A stretch of 42,068 nt of DNA, from assembly GCF_014859565.1 (NCBI RefSeq), contig NZ_JACUUA010000011.1, positions 1 through 42,068 on the forward strand. The letters run 5' to 3'. The DNA is from Marinospirillum sp. (GTDB lineage: Bacteria; Pseudomonadota; Gammaproteobacteria; Pseudomonadales; Halomonadaceae). Both the position numbers and the translations under genes were made by a program. Each line of letters starts with the position of its first letter. Positions within the stretch are counted from its first letter, which is position 1. Shown here in pieces: positions 26,129 through 34,897 of the stretch. The notes under the pieces were generated by a model, which had not been told where the DNA came from, did no database searches, and saw only the letters and a list, made by a program, of their open reading frames with translations.

Positions 26129-27670
26129 ATGACACTCAAAAAACTGCCGATTGGCATTCAAACTTTTAGCCAAATCCGCGAAGGCGATTATGTTTACATC
26201 GACAAAACTGCGCTGGCTTATGAGCTGCTGCAAAGCTACAAGTATGTCTTTCTAAGCCGCCCCAGGCGTTTTGGTAAATCCCTGTTTTTGGATACCCTGC
26301 GTAATATTTTTGAAGGCCAAAAGCACCTCTTTTCCGGCTTGGCGATTGAAGACCAGTGGGATTGGAGCGTTAGTTATCCGGTGATTCACATTTCCTTCGC
26401 TGAAGGTAAAATCAAATCCTGCGATGACCTTGCAGACAAGTTTGAAGAGATCTTTATCATCAATCAGGAGCGGCTGGGCATCACCTGCCAGTTTGAGGCC
26501 AGAGACCGACGCTGTTTTAGTGAAATGATTCGCAAAGCCCATGAAAAATACCAGCAGCAGGTCGTGGTGCTGGTGGATGAATACGACAAGCCGATTCTGG
26601 ACAACATCACCAATACCCCTCTAGCGCAAGAACTCCGCGATGGTCTGGTGAATTTTTACAGCGTGATCAAAGGTAGCGATGAATTTTTACGCTTTGCGTT
26701 TTTGACCGGCGTGAGCAAGTTCACTAAAACCTCCATTTTCAGCGGCTTGAACAACATCACTGATATTTCCTTACAGCGTAAATTCGGCGACATTTGCGGT
26801 TACAGCCAGCAGGATGTAGAAACCACCTTCGCACCCTATTTAACGGGTGTTGATATGAAAAAGGTGAAGGAGTGGTACAACGGCTATAATTTCCTTGGCA
26901 ATCAGATGTATAACCCCTTTGATATCTTAAAGTTTATTGCCAATGAACACACTTTTAAGAACTACTGGTTTGAAAGCGGCACGCCCACCTTTTTGATGGA
27001 GCTGATCAAAAAACAACACTACTTCCTGCCCAATCTTGCTGATTTGCGGGTTGATGAAAAACTGCTTAACAGCTTTGATATCGACAACCTGGATTTGGAA
27101 GTGATCCTTTATCAAAGCGGTTACCTGACAATAGATACCGTGCAAACCACGCTGTTTGACACCCTTGAATACACCCTGAAAATTCCTAACAAAGAAGTCA
27201 AGCAATCGCTGAACGATTACATCATCGACACCCTGATCAAAGACAAACGCTCGATTCCAACCAAAACCCACATCTACAAAAGCCTGCTGGAAGCGGATAT
27301 GCCAGGCTTCCAACAAGCCCTCACCAGTCTGTTTGCCAGCATTCCCTACAACCACTTCACCAAAAACGACATTCAAAACTATGAAGGCTTTTATGCCAGT
27401 GTTGTCTATGTGTACCTGCAAAGCCTGGGGCTGAATATCATCGGCGAAGATGTGACCAACACAGGCCGCATTGATCTCACTATCAAGATGGAACAGGCGA
27501 TTTATATTCTCGAATTTAAAGTCGATGGCAAGGGTAAGGCACTGCAACAGCTCAAAGACAAGGGCTATGCCGCCAAGTACCAGAGCGAAGGCAAGGATAT
27601 CTACCTCATCGGCATTCATTTTTCTACTCAGGAAAAAAACCTGTCTCACTTTGAATGGGCGCGGGGGTAA
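26129..27670 (+). CDS. AAA-ATPase-like / PD-(D/E)XK nuclease-fold protein
   Basis: The 513-aa protein has the two-part layout of the AAA-ATPase-like (PF09820) plus PDDEXK_9 (PF08011) families. The N-terminus has LPIGIQTFSQIREGDYVYIDKT and an atypical Walker A (RPRRFGKSLFLDTL, K50-S51). Walker B is VVVLVDEYDKPI (D150-E151). The C-terminal part shows D449 (GRIDLTI) and E462-x-K464 (ILEFKV), the PD-(D/E)XK core. The family is widespread in variable numbers and its role is unknown; defence or selfish-element roles have been suggested without proof. It is full length. It follows the IS right end with GGAGA as ribosome site. Confidence 0.82.
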   Translation: MTLKKLPIGIQTFSQIREGDYVYIDKTALAYELLQSYKYVFLSRPRRFGKSLFLDTLRNIFEGQKHLFSGLAIEDQWDWSVSYPVIHISFAEGKIKSCDDLADKFEEIFIINQERLGITCQFEARDRRCFSEMIRKAHEKYQQQVVVLVDEYDKPILDNITNTPLAQELRDGLVNFYSVIKGSDEFLRFAFLTGVSKFTKTSIFSGLNNITDISLQRKFGDICGYSQQDVETTFAPYLTGVDMKKVKEWYNGYNFLGNQMYNPFDILKFIANEHTFKNYWFESGTPTFLMELIKKQHYFLPNLADLRVDEKLLNSFDIDNLDLEVILYQSGYLTIDTVQTTLFDTLEYTLKIPNKEVKQSLNDYIIDTLIKDKRSIPTKTHIYKSLLEADMPGFQQALTSLFASIPYNHFTKNDIQNYEGFYASVVYVYLQSLGLNIIGEDVTNTGRIDLTIKMEQAIYILEFKVDGKGKALQQLKDKGYAAKYQSEGKDIYLIGIHFSTQEKNLSHFEWARG

Positions 27671-27776
27671 CTTCATCCACTGCAGGTTATGAACAGAAAA
27701 CTTCACCAGGTCGTTAAACCCATCAAACAGCAACTGGCGAGCAGTCAAATTACAACCAAGGAGCCAAGCTAACTCC

Positions 27777-28664
27777 ATGAGCCGACTTGTACTTTTGATC
27801 CTCTTGGTTTCATTATCAATCACCACGACCCTGGCGGTCGATAGGCAGCTGCTGGATCTGCATCGCTTTGCTTACATCGGAGATTTGGAACGGTTAGAAA
27901 CCGTGCTTGATGCGGGTGCAGACCTCAATGCAAAAGATCAGCATGGCATGAACGCGCTGCTCTGGGCGGCTTATAATAATCAAACCCAAGCGGCTCAGCG
28001 ATTACTGGCTGCCGGTGCTGAACCCAATGCCACCACGCCTAGTGGGTTTACGGCACTGACCTATGCTGTACGCTACGGGAATACCAGTCTTGTTGAGCAG
28101 CTGTTGGCCGCAGGCGCAGACTTATTAACTGATAGCCGTGGTAATGACGCGCTTTATGAAGCCGTGCGGCAGGGCAATCTGCCAATTACTCGTTTATTGC
28201 TGCCCTTGCAGCCCAACCTGAATCACACCTACCAAAACCCTGATACTGATCGTTCACTCAGTACCAACCTGCTCCTGATTGCTGATGTGTTGTTCGTTTC
28301 TGCGTATAATGCCGCTTTTTATGCTTCTCACTCTGGTTTGTTCATGTCCCGATTTCTGAGCCTGATCCTGTTAGTTTTATTATTGATCACCCAGTATCGC
28401 CTTTGGTGGGGTGAGAACGGGTTGATTGAATTCCGGCAGGCTCGCGCCTTGGTTAGCACCATGGAACAGGAAAACCAACAGCTAAAAAAACGCAATCAGC
28501 GCCTGGATGCCGAAGTGCAGGACTTAAAAAGCGGGTTAGCTGCCGTGGATGAACGCGCACGTTTTGATCTGGGCATGATTGGCAGTGATGAAACTTTTTT
28601 TTGGCTGATCGGCCAACCACCCGCTGAGTTCTCACTTCCCGAATCTGGAAACACTTCACCATGA
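27777..28664 (+). CDS. Ankyrin-repeat domain fused in frame to FtsB
   Basis: The 295-codon frame has an N-terminal hydrophobic segment (1-20, ending near TTTLA), four ankyrin repeats (about 27-150: DLERLETVLDAGADLNAKD, NALLWAAYNN, TALTYAVRYGN, DALYEAVRQGN), and a hydrophobic linker (161-189). From M190 it is a complete FtsB. No stop separates the parts. The first 16 codons (MSR...LILLV.L.IT) match the FtsB part's own first 16 codons at 11 residues, suggesting duplication of the ftsB 5' end. AAGGAG lies 13 nt before the ATG, a long spacing. Either a real fusion is made, or ftsB is also started internally. eno, usually upstream of ftsB, is absent. Confidence 0.7.
   Translation: MSRLVLLILLVSLSITTTLAVDRQLLDLHRFAYIGDLERLETVLDAGADLNAKDQHGMNALLWAAYNNQTQAAQRLLAAGAEPNATTPSGFTALTYAVRYGNTSLVEQLLAAGADLLTDSRGNDALYEAVRQGNLPITRLLLPLQPNLNHTYQNPDTDRSLSTNLLLIADVLFVSAYNAAFYASHSGLFMSRFLSLILLVLLLITQYRLWWGENGLIEFRQARALVSTMEQENQQLKKRNQRLDAEVQDLKSGLAAVDERARFDLGMIGSDETFFWLIGQPPAEFSLPESGNTSP
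28282..28310 (+). promoter_or_regulatory. Candidate promoter for ftsB inside the fused ORF
   Basis: A perfect -10 box (TATAAT, 28305-28310) lies 33 bp before the internal FtsB ATG. At 17 bp upstream is CTGATG (28282-28287), three of six matches to the -35 box. The sequence sits in the linker between the ankyrin and FtsB parts, where coding constraint would be low. Confidence 0.5.
28344..28664 (+). CDS. ftsB: Cell division protein FtsB (internal start within the ankyrin fusion)
   Basis: FtsB forms the FtsQLB complex that activates septal peptidoglycan synthesis. From ATG 28344 the 106-aa product matches normal FtsB in length and order: MSRFLSLILLVLLLIT membrane helix, QYRLWWGENG, a coiled coil (about 30-70, QLKKRNQRLDAEVQDLKSG), then ERARFDLGMIGSDETFFWLI. 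It is the only FtsB in the window, and its ATGA overlap with ispD is the standard arrangement. No strong Shine-Dalgarno precedes this ATG, but a consensus -10 box does. This is the same reading frame as the ankyrin fusion and is entered separately because it is probably the essential product. Confidence 0.75.
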   Translation: MSRFLSLILLVLLLITQYRLWWGENGLIEFRQARALVSTMEQENQQLKKRNQRLDAEVQDLKSGLAAVDERARFDLGMIGSDETFFWLIGQPPAEFSLPESGNTSP

Positions 28665-29383
28665 GCTTTACGCCTCGCCTCTGGTGCTTGCTGCCTGCTG
28701 CCGGTATAGGGCAGCGCATGGGTGCTGACTATCCCAAACAATACCTGCCGCTGGCCGGTAAAACCCTGCTGGAAGTCACCCTCGGCAAGCTGCATCAGGC
28801 TTTTCCTGCTGCCACCCTGATTTTACCTCTGCACCCAGACGATCACTGGTGGCCGGATGTTCATCAGCGCATCCTGCAAAATCATCCGAATTTACAACTG
28901 ATAACGACCCTTGGTGGTGCTGAGCGGGCTGATTCAGTGCTCTGCGGACTAAAAATACTGGAGCAACAGGCCGCAGCAGCAGACTGGGTGCTGGTGCATG
29001 ACATGGCTCGCCCCTGCGTGACGCAGAGCGACCTGTTCAAACTGTGGGACACGCTGCAAAATCATGCAGTGGGCGGCCTGCTGGCGGCACCCGTCGCTGA
29101 CACCATGAAGCGCAGCAATCCACAAGGGCAGGTCGAAACCACCGTGGAACGCAGCCAGCTCTGGCACGCGCTGACGCCTCAACTGTTTCGTTACGGCCTG
29201 CTGAAAAATGCCCTGCAAACGGCGCTGGATCAGGGGCTTAACATCACCGATGAAGCCTCGGCACTGGAGGCTGCCGGTTATTCTCCACAATTGGTCAGCG
29301 GGCGGCGCGACAATATTAAAGTCACTCATCCAGAAGACTTGCCGCTGGCAGAACTTCTGCTGAAAAGCCATTCACTCAGCTAA
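28661..29383 (+). CDS. ispD: 2-C-methyl-D-erythritol 4-phosphate cytidylyltransferase IspD
   Basis: IspD makes CDP-methylerythritol in the MEP isoprenoid pathway. CLLPAAGIGQRMGADYPKQY is the nucleotide-binding signature with the conserved Arg and Lys. VLVHDMARPCV, AAPVADTMKR and ITDEASALEAAG are further family motifs. At 240 aa it is full length. The ATG overlaps the ftsB stop (ATGA). ispF follows 12 bp later. Confidence 0.95.
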   Translation: MSFTPRLWCLLPAAGIGQRMGADYPKQYLPLAGKTLLEVTLGKLHQAFPAATLILPLHPDDHWWPDVHQRILQNHPNLQLITTLGGAERADSVLCGLKILEQQAAAADWVLVHDMARPCVTQSDLFKLWDTLQNHAVGGLLAAPVADTMKRSNPQGQVETTVERSQLWHALTPQLFRYGLLKNALQTALDQGLNITDEASALEAAGYSPQLVSGRRDNIKVTHPEDLPLAELLLKSHSLS

Positions 29384-29395
29384 AAGGCGTTGATC

Positions 29396-29875
29396 ATGCG
29401 TATCGGACAAGGTTTTGATGTTCATAAATTCGGCCCCGGTGACCACATCACTCTGGGTGGTGTTTGTATTCCTTTTCACCAGGGGTTGGTTGCTCATTCC
29501 GATGGTGATGTACTCATTCATGCCCTGTGTGATGCGCTGCTGGGTGCTTGTGGACTAGGGGATATCGGGCATCACTTCCCCGATACCGACCCGGCCTTTG
29601 CCGGTGTGGACAGTCGTATTCTACTGCGCCGTGTGATGGAAGCCATTCAGCAACAGGGTTATCAACTGGTGAATGCTGATATGACCATCATTGCCCAGAC
29701 ACCCAAAATGGCACCTCATCTACCGGCGATGAAAAACAAGCTGGCAACCGATCTCAACACCACCTGGGATCGTATCAATATCAAAGCCACCACCACAGAA
29801 AAGCTCGGTTTTACCGGACGCGGTGAAGGTATTGCCGCTCAGGCCGTGGTATTACTGGAATCCCCATGCAACTAA
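29396..29875 (+). CDS. ispF: 2-C-methyl-D-erythritol 2,4-cyclodiphosphate synthase IspF
   Basis: IspF cyclises CDP-ME 2-phosphate, the step after IspE in the MEP pathway. [12 protein letters not shown] carries metal ligands D8 and H10. [19 protein letters not shown] gives a third histidine, [12 protein letters not shown] is characteristic, and [19 protein letters not shown] ends the fold. The ATG at 29396 has AAAAGG at a suitable distance; a TTG two codons earlier is unlikely. At 159 aa it is normal. Its 3' end overlaps truD by 10 bp. Confidence 0.95.
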   Translation: MRIGQGFDVHKFGPGDHITLGGVCIPFHQGLVAHSDGDVLIHALCDALLGACGLGDIGHHFPDTDPAFAGVDSRILLRRVMEAIQQQGYQLVNADMTIIAQTPKMAPHLPAMKNKLATDLNTTWDRINIKATTTEKLGFTGRGEGIAAQAVVLLESPCN

Positions 29876-30990
29876 TCGAATCCCTGCTGGCATCCCTCCA
29901 GCAACCCCTGCCGCGTGCTTTTCCTGCATCACCTTGGCAGGGTGAGTATCGCCTGCAGCCACAGGATTTTATGGTGGAAGAAGTTCTGGGTTTTGAACCG
30001 GAAGGCCAGGGAGAACACCTTTACCTGTGGATCGAAAAAACCGGCAGCAATACCCCTTTTGTTGCTCAGGAACTGGCTCGCAAAGCGGGTATCCACCCCT
30101 CAGCCGTGACTTTTTCTGGACTCAAGGATCGCCACGCCGTTACCCGGCAATGGTTTTGCCTGCACTTGCCCGGCAAGGTTGATCCTGCCCTGGACAGCCT
30201 GAATGGTGACAACTGGCAGGTACTTAATGCTTGCCGTCATCCTCGCAAACTCAAGCGCGGCACCCATCGCGCTAACCGTTTTCAGCTGCGTATTCGCATC
30301 AACAATGCAGACGCCAGCACCGGTGAATGGCTACAACAACGCTGGCAGGAAATACTCTCAAACGGTGCACCCAACTACTTTGGGCCACAGCGGTTTGGTC
30401 ATGGCGGGCAGAACCTGCAGCAGGGATTAAACTGGCTGCTGGCAACCACCCGGCCAAAACCACCTAAACGTCAGGATCGCAGCATCTGGCTGTCTGCAAC
30501 TCGCAGCGCACTGTTTAATCGCTGGCTGGCTGAAAGCCTGCAGCAACATCAGTGGCTGAATCCTTTACCCGGCAGCTGTTTTAACCTGCAAGGCACCCGC
30601 AGTTATTTTTCTGACCCACAAGCGGCTGAAGATGAACTGATCAGCCGTATCAAAAGGCAGGATTTAAATCCGGCGGGGCCTTTAGCTGGCAAGGGCTGGC
30701 CACAGACTCATGGTTTGGCAGCAGAAGCAGAAGAAGCGTTTCAGCGACAATGGCAAGGTTTGTGGTCCGCACTGGAAAACCAAGGCTTAAAACGCGAATA
30801 TCGCCCCTTACGAATGCTGGCCGAGCAACCCCTATTGGCATGGCAGGCTCCGTGGTTAACCCTGGGTTTTACCCTGCCCAGCGGTTGTTTTGCCACTAGC
30901 CTGTTGCGTGAACTGGTTGATGCCAAGGATGCCATGACCCGCGAACATGCTAAAGTAACCACCCAGTCTTCACAGGAGTTGCTGCCATGA
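29866..30990 (+). CDS. truD: tRNA pseudouridine(13) synthase TruD
   Basis: TruD makes pseudouridine 13 in tRNA-Glu. FKVEE-like [27 protein letters not shown] opens the protein, [16 protein letters not shown] contains the catalytic Asp (D88), and [10 protein letters not shown] is the second signature. The inserted TRUD domain follows (about 150-300). At 374 aa it is slightly longer than E. coli TruD. It overlaps ispF by 10 bp and surE by 4 bp (ATGA). Confidence 0.94.
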   Translation: MQLIESLLASLQQPLPRAFPASPWQGEYRLQPQDFMVEEVLGFEPEGQGEHLYLWIEKTGSNTPFVAQELARKAGIHPSAVTFSGLKDRHAVTRQWFCLHLPGKVDPALDSLNGDNWQVLNACRHPRKLKRGTHRANRFQLRIRINNADASTGEWLQQRWQEILSNGAPNYFGPQRFGHGGQNLQQGLNWLLATTRPKPPKRQDRSIWLSATRSALFNRWLAESLQQHQWLNPLPGSCFNLQGTRSYFSDPQAAEDELISRIKRQDLNPAGPLAGKGWPQTHGLAAEAEEAFQRQWQGLWSALENQGLKREYRPLRMLAEQPLLAWQAPWLTLGFTLPSGCFATSLLRELVDAKDAMTREHAKVTTQSSQELLP

Positions 30991-31742
30991 AACTACTTTT
31001 ATCCAATGATGATGGTGTTCACGCTCTGGGTCTGGCAACCCTGGCTGCGGCACTGGAAGATCTGGCTGAACTACTGGTAGTAGCACCGGATCGTAATCGC
31101 AGTGGTGCCAGCAATTCCCTGTCGCTGGATCGCCCATTAAGTACCCGACAGATGGATAACGGCTTCTGGTCGGTGGATGGCACTCCAACGGATTGTGTGC
31201 ATCTGGCCATGGGTGGCATTTTTGGCAGCCAGCCGGATATGGTGATCTCCGGCATCAATCACGGTGCCAATCTGGGTGATGATGTGCTTTATTCCGGCAC
31301 GGTGGCTGCTGCCACTGAAGGACGTTTTCTCGGTTTACCAGCGCTGGCGGTTTCACTGGATGGTGAACGTAACTTTGCCACAGCGGCATCGGTGGTGCGT
31401 AAACTGGTGGAAGGTTTTATGTCACAAACCAGCCGCCTGCAACTGCCACCGCGCAGCCTGCTGAATATCAACGTACCGGATGTGCCCTTGTTTGCCCTGA
31501 AGGGTTACCAGACCACCCGCCTTGGACATCGGCATCGTGGCCCGGAACCCATCAAAGTGCTGGATCCGCGTGGTAAACCCCGTTACTGGATTGCAGCAGC
31601 AGGGGATGCAGCAGAATCCGGCCCCGGAACCGATTTTTATGCTGTGGCAGAAGGGAAGGTTTCCATTACTCCGCTGCAGTTTGACATGACCCGACACGAG
31701 AGCCTGGATCAGGTATCCACATGGATGAACTCCATCAGCTGA
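30987..31742 (+). CDS. surE: 5'/3'-nucleotidase SurE
   Basis: SurE dephosphorylates nucleoside monophosphates and short polyphosphate and supports stationary-phase survival. [11 protein letters not shown] carries the metal ligands D8-D9. [21 protein letters not shown] holds the conserved Ser and Asn, [12 protein letters not shown] and [24 protein letters not shown] are signatures. At 251 aa it is normal. It is coupled to truD (ATGA) and overlaps pcm by 22 bp, the classical surE-pcm-rpoS neighbourhood. Confidence 0.96.
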   Translation: MKLLLSNDDGVHALGLATLAAALEDLAELLVVAPDRNRSGASNSLSLDRPLSTRQMDNGFWSVDGTPTDCVHLAMGGIFGSQPDMVISGINHGANLGDDVLYSGTVAAATEGRFLGLPALAVSLDGERNFATAASVVRKLVEGFMSQTSRLQLPPRSLLNINVPDVPLFALKGYQTTRLGHRHRGPEPIKVLDPRGKPRYWIAAAGDAAESGPGTDFYAVAEGKVSITPLQFDMTRHESLDQVSTWMNSIS

Positions 31743-32395
31743 ATCCGCAGCTGCGCGGTATAGGTTTCACCTCTCAGCGCACCCGCAACCGTATGGTTGA
31801 TCGCCTGATCAGTAAAGGCATCAGCAATCCACAGGTGTTGGAGGCTTTGCGTCGTTTGCCTCGCCACCTATTTCTGGACGAAGCACTGGCACATCGTGCT
31901 TATGAAGATACCGCACTACCCATAGGTCTGGGACAAACCCTCAGCCAGCCTTATATTGTGGCGCGTATGACCGAACTGCTAATGGAAGTCAGCCCGCGTC
32001 GTGTACTGGAAATTGGTACTGGCTCAGGGTTTCAGTGTGCACTGCTGGCCTGCCTGATTCCCGAAGTTTACAGCGTGGAGCGTCTCGAACCCTTGCTGCA
32101 CAAGGCGCAATTACGCCTGGTTGGATTACAACTGAAAAATGCTCGCGTGACTCATGCTGATGGCAGTATCGGCTTAAAAAAACATGCACCCTACGATGCC
32201 ATACTACTGACCGCTGCCCCGGAACACATTCCCGAAACCCTGTTTGACCAACTGCAAGAAGGTGGACGCATGATTTTACCCGTCGGGACTGAACAACAAA
32301 TCCTGAGTGTATTTGATAAAAAAGGAGGCCGTATGCTGCGTCAGGATATTGAGCCGGTTCACTTTGTCCCGCTGTTACCGGGAGTCAGTCGATGA
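31721..32395 (+). CDS. pcm: Protein-L-isoaspartate O-methyltransferase Pcm
   Basis: Pcm methylates isoaspartyl residues to start their repair in aged proteins. [28 protein letters not shown] is the N-terminal signature, and [20 protein letters not shown] the substrate region. [16 protein letters not shown] binds AdoMet, followed by [11 protein letters not shown] and [12 protein letters not shown]. At 224 aa it is slightly longer than average. It overlaps surE and, by ATGA, popT. Confidence 0.95.
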   Translation: MDELHQLNPQLRGIGFTSQRTRNRMVDRLISKGISNPQVLEALRRLPRHLFLDEALAHRAYEDTALPIGLGQTLSQPYIVARMTELLMEVSPRRVLEIGTGSGFQCALLACLIPEVYSVERLEPLLHKAQLRLVGLQLKNARVTHADGSIGLKKHAPYDAILLTAAPEHIPETLFDQLQEGGRMILPVGTEQQILSVFDKKGGRMLRQDIEPVHFVPLLPGVSR

Positions 32396-33300
32396 AAGCA
32401 TGGCAAATTTATCTGCGCGGCATGGGTATGGGTGCTGCGGATGTAGTGCCAGGCATTTCCGGTGGCACCGTAGCCTTTATCACCGGCATTTATGAACGCC
32501 TGATCAACTGCCTGCGCAGCTTTGACTGGCAACTGCTGGCTGCCTGGAGGAAGGGTGGTTTAAAGGGCATTTATCAGGCGGTGGATGGCACTTTTTTGCT
32601 TTCTCTGCTGGCCGGTGTGTTCACCAGCCTGTTGTTGCTGGCTCACCTGATCAGCTGGCTGCTGGTGACCTATCCGCATCATCTGAATGGTTTCTTTTTT
32701 GGTCTGGTTGCCAGCTCCGGCATTATCATTTCTCGCCAGATCGTTCACTGGACATTCAGTCGATTGTTTTTTATTGCCCTGGGTGCGGTGCTAGCCAATT
32801 TACTGGGATTACTGTTACCCAGTATCGGACAGATTACTCCGTTAACTTTTTTTCTGGCTGGCATGATCTCTATTTGTGCCATGATTCTACCCGGAATATC
32901 CGGTAGCTTTTTATTACTGGTGATGGGGCTTTACGGCCCACTGATCGAGGCATTAAAAGCAGCCAACCTGCCACTGCTGTTTGCATTTGCTGGTGGTGCG
33001 GGCATTGGCCTACTGTCATTTTCCCACCTGTTGGGCTGGTTATTTGAGCATTACCGAGCAGCCACTTTTGCCACCCTGTTCGGTTTTGTGATTGCCTCAC
33101 TCAGCCATATCTGGCCTTGGCAACTACTGACCCATTACCGCATCAGTCCAGAAGGAAAAATGATCCCTTTAGACACACAAGTGTTACTTCCCTGGAGTTA
33201 TACTCAAATTACCGGGGAACCCTCCCACCTCATCCCTGTCGTAATTTTAGCCTTGGGTGGCTGGCTGCTAGTGCTTTGGCTGGCACCACGCAACAAATAA
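32392..33300 (+). CDS. DUF368 membrane protein (PopT-type undecaprenyl-phosphate translocase)
   Basis: The 302-aa protein has about eight membrane helices and the DUF368 signatures: RGMGMGAADVVPGISGGTVAFITGIYERLI at the N-terminus and the internal repeat FFLAGMISICAMILPGISGSFLLLVMGLY. DUF368 proteins (PopT) recycle undecaprenyl phosphate across the inner membrane. It lies between pcm and rpoS, the slot usually held by nlpD, with a 4-bp overlap with pcm. Assignment to the family is firm; the transport role is taken from characterised members. Confidence 0.85.
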   Translation: MKAWQIYLRGMGMGAADVVPGISGGTVAFITGIYERLINCLRSFDWQLLAAWRKGGLKGIYQAVDGTFLLSLLAGVFTSLLLLAHLISWLLVTYPHHLNGFFFGLVASSGIIISRQIVHWTFSRLFFIALGAVLANLLGLLLPSIGQITPLTFFLAGMISICAMILPGISGSFLLLVMGLYGPLIEALKAANLPLLFAFAGGAGIGLLSFSHLLGWLFEHYRAATFATLFGFVIASLSHIWPWQLLTHYRISPEGKMIPLDTQVLLPWSYTQITGEPSHLIPVVILALGGWLLVLWLAPRNK

Positions 33301-33415
33301 ACATGGTGAATCTTTTCCGGCATATTAATTGCAAGTTTTTGAATGTACTGAAGTCACCCTAAGCAGAGTCTGTCTTCTGACTTGATTCTGCCCTGCAACA
33401 CCAAAGGAGCGGGTT

Positions 33416-34420
33416 ATGACCAGAAGCGAAAAAAACATCTCTGCAACTCTTACCAAAGAGCCACTGGATATTGAAGCAAAGCTGCTTGATGAAGACAGTG
33501 ATGAGCTCCAGCTGAACGACACTGAGCTTAGTGAGGCGGAAGAATTTGAGCAGGCACTCGAAAATGATTCTCTGACACCCAACACCTCGCTGGATGCCAC
33601 TCAGATTTACCTGAATGAAATTGGTGCCTCTCCCCTGTTAACCCCGGAAGAAGAAGTTTATTTTGGCCGCCTGGCGCGTAAGGGTGATGCCGCTGGACGT
33701 AAACGGATGATTGAAAGCAACCTGCGGCTGGTGGTTAAAATTGCCCGGCGTTACAACAACCGGGGATTATCCCTACTGGATCTGATAGAAGAAGGCAATC
33801 TCGGCCTGATCCGTGCAGTAGAAAAGTTCGATCCTGAACGTGGCTTTCGTTTTTCCACCTATGCCACCTGGTGGATTCGCCAGACTATCGAACGGGCATT
33901 AATGAACCAGACACGCACCGTGCGCCTGCCCATTCATGTGGTCAAAGAACTCAACACCTACTTGCGCGCCGGACGCGAGCTGTCACAACAGCTGGATCAT
34001 GAAGCCACACCGGAAGATATTGCCCGCCATCTGGACAAACCGGTTGAAAGCATCAAAAGGCTGCTGGGATTAAACGAACGCAACACCTCCTTTGATTATC
34101 CGGCAGGCCAGAAGGCTGACAAACCCTTGCTGGAAACCCTGACCAGTGAAGGTGACAGCGATCCGCTGAACCATATCCAGGGTGAAGACATCTGTAACAA
34201 TGTAGAAATCTGGCTGGAAGAACTGACAGAAAAACAACGCGAAGTAGTGACTCGGCGATTTGGATTACGCGGCCATGAAGCAACCACGCTGGAGGAAGTG
34301 GGTCGTGAAATTGGCCTCACCCGTGAGCGGGTTCGGCAGATCCAGATGGAAGCACTAAAACGCCTCAGAAAAATGCTGGATCGGGAAGGTGTGGATATGG
34401 AGGCGGTCATCAGCAACTAA
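33416..34420 (+). CDS. rpoS: RNA polymerase sigma factor RpoS
   Basis: RpoS is the general stress and stationary-phase sigma factor. An acidic N-terminal region 1.1 (1-55) is followed by region 1.2 ([21 protein letters not shown]), region 2 ([51 protein letters not shown]), region 3 and region 4 with a helix-turn-helix ([28 protein letters not shown]). At 334 aa it is normal. AAAGGAG precedes the ATG. The 115-bp upstream gap may hold a promoter, but no convincing -35/-10 pair was found. nlpD, which often carries the main rpoS promoter, is absent. Confidence 0.97.
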   Translation: MTRSEKNISATLTKEPLDIEAKLLDEDSDELQLNDTELSEAEEFEQALENDSLTPNTSLDATQIYLNEIGASPLLTPEEEVYFGRLARKGDAAGRKRMIESNLRLVVKIARRYNNRGLSLLDLIEEGNLGLIRAVEKFDPERGFRFSTYATWWIRQTIERALMNQTRTVRLPIHVVKELNTYLRAGRELSQQLDHEATPEDIARHLDKPVESIKRLLGLNERNTSFDYPAGQKADKPLLETLTSEGDSDPLNHIQGEDICNNVEIWLEELTEKQREVVTRRFGLRGHEATTLEEVGREIGLTRERVRQIQMEALKRLRKMLDREGVDMEAVISN

Positions 34421-34450
34421 AAACTCCGCCTTATTTGTTCCTGTTGTGAT

Positions 34451-34476
34451 AACCGGCTGTCATCAGCCGGTTTTTC
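34451..34476 (+). terminator. Rho-independent terminator of rpoS
   Basis: AACCGGCTG (34451-34459) pairs with CAGCCGGTT (34464-34472) across the tetraloop TCAT, followed by TTT and C, 30 bp after the rpoS stop. Confidence 0.9.
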
Positions 34477-34649
34477 TTTGTACGCAATAGCATACATACA
34501 TGAGTGCTAACAGCAGTAGTTGCATCAAAACCACTTGATACAGATCAATTTTTTTATCTATCCAATTGATTTTAAAGTAGATAAAGATTAGTCGCATATT
34601 CATGTCAGTCACTTTCACCCCCTTCCTATCCTGCCATAAAGTGTTAATC

Positions 34650-34897
34650 TGAACGTGTTGTCAGGGAGCAAGGAGCAGGATGACAAGGATAAAGGGAAGC
34701 CAGTTGCAAGGTCAAAGGAGGTCAGGAAGACCAGACCCTAGAGCAACCGGACAGCTTTGGAAAGCTGAAGGCAGGTCAGCCGAATTAATGCAGACAAGGA
34801 TTTCGGGAAACACCCCAAAGGAGACTGCAACTGGATGTGCAGTCAGCACGGATAGCGCAATGGAAAGACCCTCGGGCGGCTTAGCCGCCCTTATTTT
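34650..34897 (+). ncRNA. CsrB/RsmZ-type CsrA-sequestering small RNA
   Basis: About 250 nt between the rpoS terminator and the next gene contain 15 GGA motifs, the CsrA/RsmA binding core. Several sit in hairpin loops: GGTC-AGGAA-GACC (34720-34732), CAGCTT-TGGA-AAGCTG (34752-34767) and GACTGCA-ACTGGATG-TGCAGTC (34823-34844). TTGTCA/TGACAA (34658-34686) encloses three more. The 5' part TTGTCAGGGAGCA resembles the start of CsrB. A GC hairpin with a T tail (34874-34897) is the terminator. CATAAA at 34635-34640 may be the -10 box. In Pseudomonas the sponge RNA RsmZ also lies beside rpoS. The 79-codon ORF here (34680-34919) crosses the terminator and is spurious. Confidence 0.85.
34874..34897 (+). 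terminator. Terminator of the CsrB/RsmZ-type RNA
   Basis: GGGCGGC (34874-34880) pairs with GCCGCCC (34884-34890) across TTA and is followed by TTATTTTTT. Confidence 0.9.

Noticed and set aside
34603..34618. GacA/UvrY-type upstream site (TGTCAG...CTTTCA) before the small RNA
   Set aside because: The half-sites resemble TGTAAG/CTTACA, but the spacer is 3 rather than 6 bp and two bases differ.
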